Of a stretch of 64,000 bases of DNA, positions 63,055 through 64,000 are shown piece after piece. The position numbers and the translations under genes were made by a program. Positions within the stretch are counted from its first letter, which is position 1; each line of letters begins with the position of its first letter. Under the pieces are notes generated by a model. It did not search any database, was not told the origin of the DNA, and was given only the letters and a program-made list of their open reading frames with translations. This stretch comes from Rohdeia sp041398665. Its GTDB lineage: Bacteria > Planctomycetota > UBA1135 > GCA-002686595. The stretch spans positions 1 through 64,000 of the forward strand of contig JAWKUH010000012.1 of assembly GCA_041398665.1 (NCBI GenBank), written 5' to 3'.

Positions 63055-63387
63055 TCAGCCCAGGCGCGAGCGCGAGGCGAGCACCAGTCCGCCGCCGATC
63101 AGCAGGAGGGCGCCGGCCCCGAGGAGGTTCGCGTCGATCTCGGGCACGCCCGTCGGCGTCGGGCCGCAGTCGCCGCCCCAGCTGCCCCAGTCGTCGCAGT
63201 CGTCGTTGTGCCAACCGTCGTCGCAGTCGTCGCCCTGCTGCTGACCCTGGTTGCCGTCGCCCCAGTGGTTCCAGAAGGAGTTCCAGAAGCCCCCGAACCA
63301 ACCGCCACCGGAACCGGCGGCGTGGGCGGGCGTGGTGAAGAGAGTGGCGGCGGCCGCGGCAGCGGCGAGCGTGCGGGTGATCTGCAT
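63055..63387 (-). CDS. small VPEID-CTERM sorted protein rich in Trp and Asp
   Basis: This is a 110-residue protein with a signal peptide (1-24). A middle is rich in Gly, Trp, Asn, Gln and Asp with three Cys (WFGGFWNSFWNHWGDG, DDCDDGWHNDDCDDWG). It ends in a VPEID at residues 81-85, a hydrophobic helix (about 88-103) and an Arg-containing tail (SRSRLG). This tripartite end is the VPEID-CTERM sorting signal, a variant of PEP-CTERM that exosortases cut to anchor or release exported proteins. The mature part would be about 60 residues with a likely metal-binding Asp/Cys cluster. The exosortase is not in the window. Confidence 0.82.
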   Translation of the reverse strand: MQITRTLAAAAAAATLFTTPAHAAGSGGGWFGGFWNSFWNHWGDGNQGQQQGDDCDDGWHNDDCDDWGSWGGDCGPTPTGVPEIDANLLGAGALLLIGGGLVLASRSRLG

Positions 63388-63525
63388 GGTCGTGGTCGTG
63401 TTCGTGGGTCCAGGGGGCGCCCCTCTGCGCCCGCACTGGAACCGTACCCCGCGAACCGTCGAGGGTCGGAGGAGGCCTGTTGCCGGCGGCAACCATGCGC
63501 GGCGAAGCATTGCAACCGCCGAGTA

Positions 63526-63649
63526 CTGTCCCCGTTCGCTGGTGACGCCCGCCGGGAGAGCCTGGAAGGGGTCGCCCGCGCGCTGCCCGGCCGCCCTGGC
63601 GGGACGTCCCGCGGGGCCGGGGCTCCCCGTCACCAGCGAACGGGGACAG
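63526..63649. repeat. long inverted repeat, 22-bp perfect arms
   Basis: Two 22-bp arms that are exact reverse complements (63526-63547 and 63628-63649, starting CTGTCCCCGTTCGC and ending GCGAACGGGGACAG) enclose 80 bp of GC-rich DNA that itself folds (CCCGCCGGG, CCCGCGGGGCCGGGG). It sits between the VPEID-CTERM gene and the glycosyltransferase. The outer CTGTCCCC/GGGGACAG ends resemble palindromes linked to REP-type transposases. No transposase is present here. Confidence 0.75.
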
Positions 63650-63726
63650 GACCTCCCGGGGGCAGGGCGCCTGACATCCGGACTCAGTCCTCGGCCCCGC
63701 GCCCTGCTCCGGTCGATCCCCGCGGG

Positions 63727-64000
63727 ATGCGGCTCTCCCTGTGCCTCATCGTCCGGGACGAGGTCGACCTCCTCCCGGCCTGCCTCGAGTCCGCGCGGCC
63801 CCACGTGGACGAGATCGTCGTGGTCGACACGGGCTCGCGCGACGGGACGCTCGACGTGGCGCGCGCGGCGGGCGCGCGCGTCGTCGAACTCGCCTGGACC
63901 GACGACTTCGCAGCGGCGCGCAACGCGTCGCTCGCGGCGGCGAGCGGCGACCACGCGCTCGTGATCGACGCCGACGAGCGCGTCGCCGACACGTCGGCTC
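63727..64000 (+). CDS. GT2-family glycosyltransferase (partial, C-terminus beyond window)
   Basis: The first 91 residues are present. LSLCLIVRDEVDLLPACLESA is the GT-A fold start. VDEIVVVDTGSRDGTLDVARAAGARVV is the nucleotide-sugar binding loop, and FAAARNASLAAASGDHALVIDADERV ends in the DxD motif region (DAD). These are diagnostic for family 2 glycosyltransferases of the kind that often carry C-terminal TPRs in GC-rich bacteria. The start ATG at 63727 is followed directly by conserved sequence. Confidence 0.85.
   Translation, partial: MRLSLCLIVRDEVDLLPACLESARPHVDEIVVVDTGSRDGTLDVARAAGARVVELAWTDDFAAARNASLAAASGDHALVIDADERVADTSA

Noticed and set aside
1..64000. tRNA, rRNA, integrase, insertion sequence or prophage
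   Set aside because: No tRNA cloverleaf, rRNA segment, DDE/tyrosine recombinase motif or phage structural gene was recognised on either strand.

Overview
This is a GC-rich (about 70%) bacterial window with dense coding on both strands. The sequence best fits a planctomycete-like Gram-negative bacterium. It has outer-membrane machinery (a TonB-dependent receptor, an RND pump with its adaptor, and many lipoproteins with clear lipoboxes). It also has a VPEID-CTERM sorted protein, many TPR/SEL1 proteins, secreted beta-helix proteins and DUF3857/transglutaminase proteins. No rRNA, tRNA, CRISPR array, integrase or transposase was seen. The phylum is an inference.

Layout. 0-5.4 kb (minus strand): a partial YkgJ-type Cys-cluster protein, a DUF4136 lipoprotein, an RND pump and its membrane-fusion protein. 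5.5-9.0 kb (plus): an HExxH secreted protein and a rhomboid protease. 9.06-9.64 kb: an intergenic palindromic repeat element. 9.7-18.3 kb (plus): a microviridin-type graspetide (omega-ester peptide) gene cluster. It holds an HlyD adaptor, a C39-peptidase ABC exporter, a second ABC exporter, a 70-residue precursor with two core motifs, and the two ATP-grasp ligases of the MdnB (amide) and MdnC (ester) types. 18.3-21.4 kb: an S41 peptidase and a SEL1 lipoprotein. 21.4-30.5 kb (minus): one long operon for a TtpC-type TonB system (receptor, DUF3450, two MotA/TolQ proteins, ExbD, TonB, TPR lipoprotein). 30.8-38.5 kb: a lipoprotein, a secreted beta-helix protein with an internal tandem duplication, a patatin and a secreted protein. 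38.6-47.8 kb: a VOC protein, a thioredoxin-like gene with an in-frame UGA and a SECIS-like hairpin (candidate selenoprotein), and two large overlapping DUF3857/transglutaminase-type paralogues. 47.8-51.3 kb: a CHAD/NTF2/MOSC/LiaF-like operon opposite a PPK2 polyphosphate kinase. 51.3-52.0 kb: a second, inverted copy of the palindromic repeat family. 52-64 kb: NDH-2, an LtaS-type sulfatase, a FliD-like protein, HutD-like and PilZ genes, an esterase, a GMC/Gfo-Idh pair, a VPEID-CTERM protein and a partial GT2 glycosyltransferase.

How the genes work together. The clearest pathway is the graspetide cluster. The ester ligase would recognise the leader helix (PFFARYL), the two ligases would cyclise the cores, and the C39 exporter could cut at a Gly-Gly in the precursor while exporting the product. 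The second core lacks the acidic residue used for the lactam, so the two halves should carry different ring sets. The other strong lead is the UGA-containing gene at 39.0-40.3 kb.

A caveat runs through the annotation. Several otherwise well-conserved genes carry single-base indels, often in homopolymers (RND pump, membrane-fusion protein, rhomboid, both ABC exporters, beta-helix protein, NDH-2, FliD-like, HutD-like, PilZ). They look like assembly errors more than gene decay. Ends of those genes are approximate.
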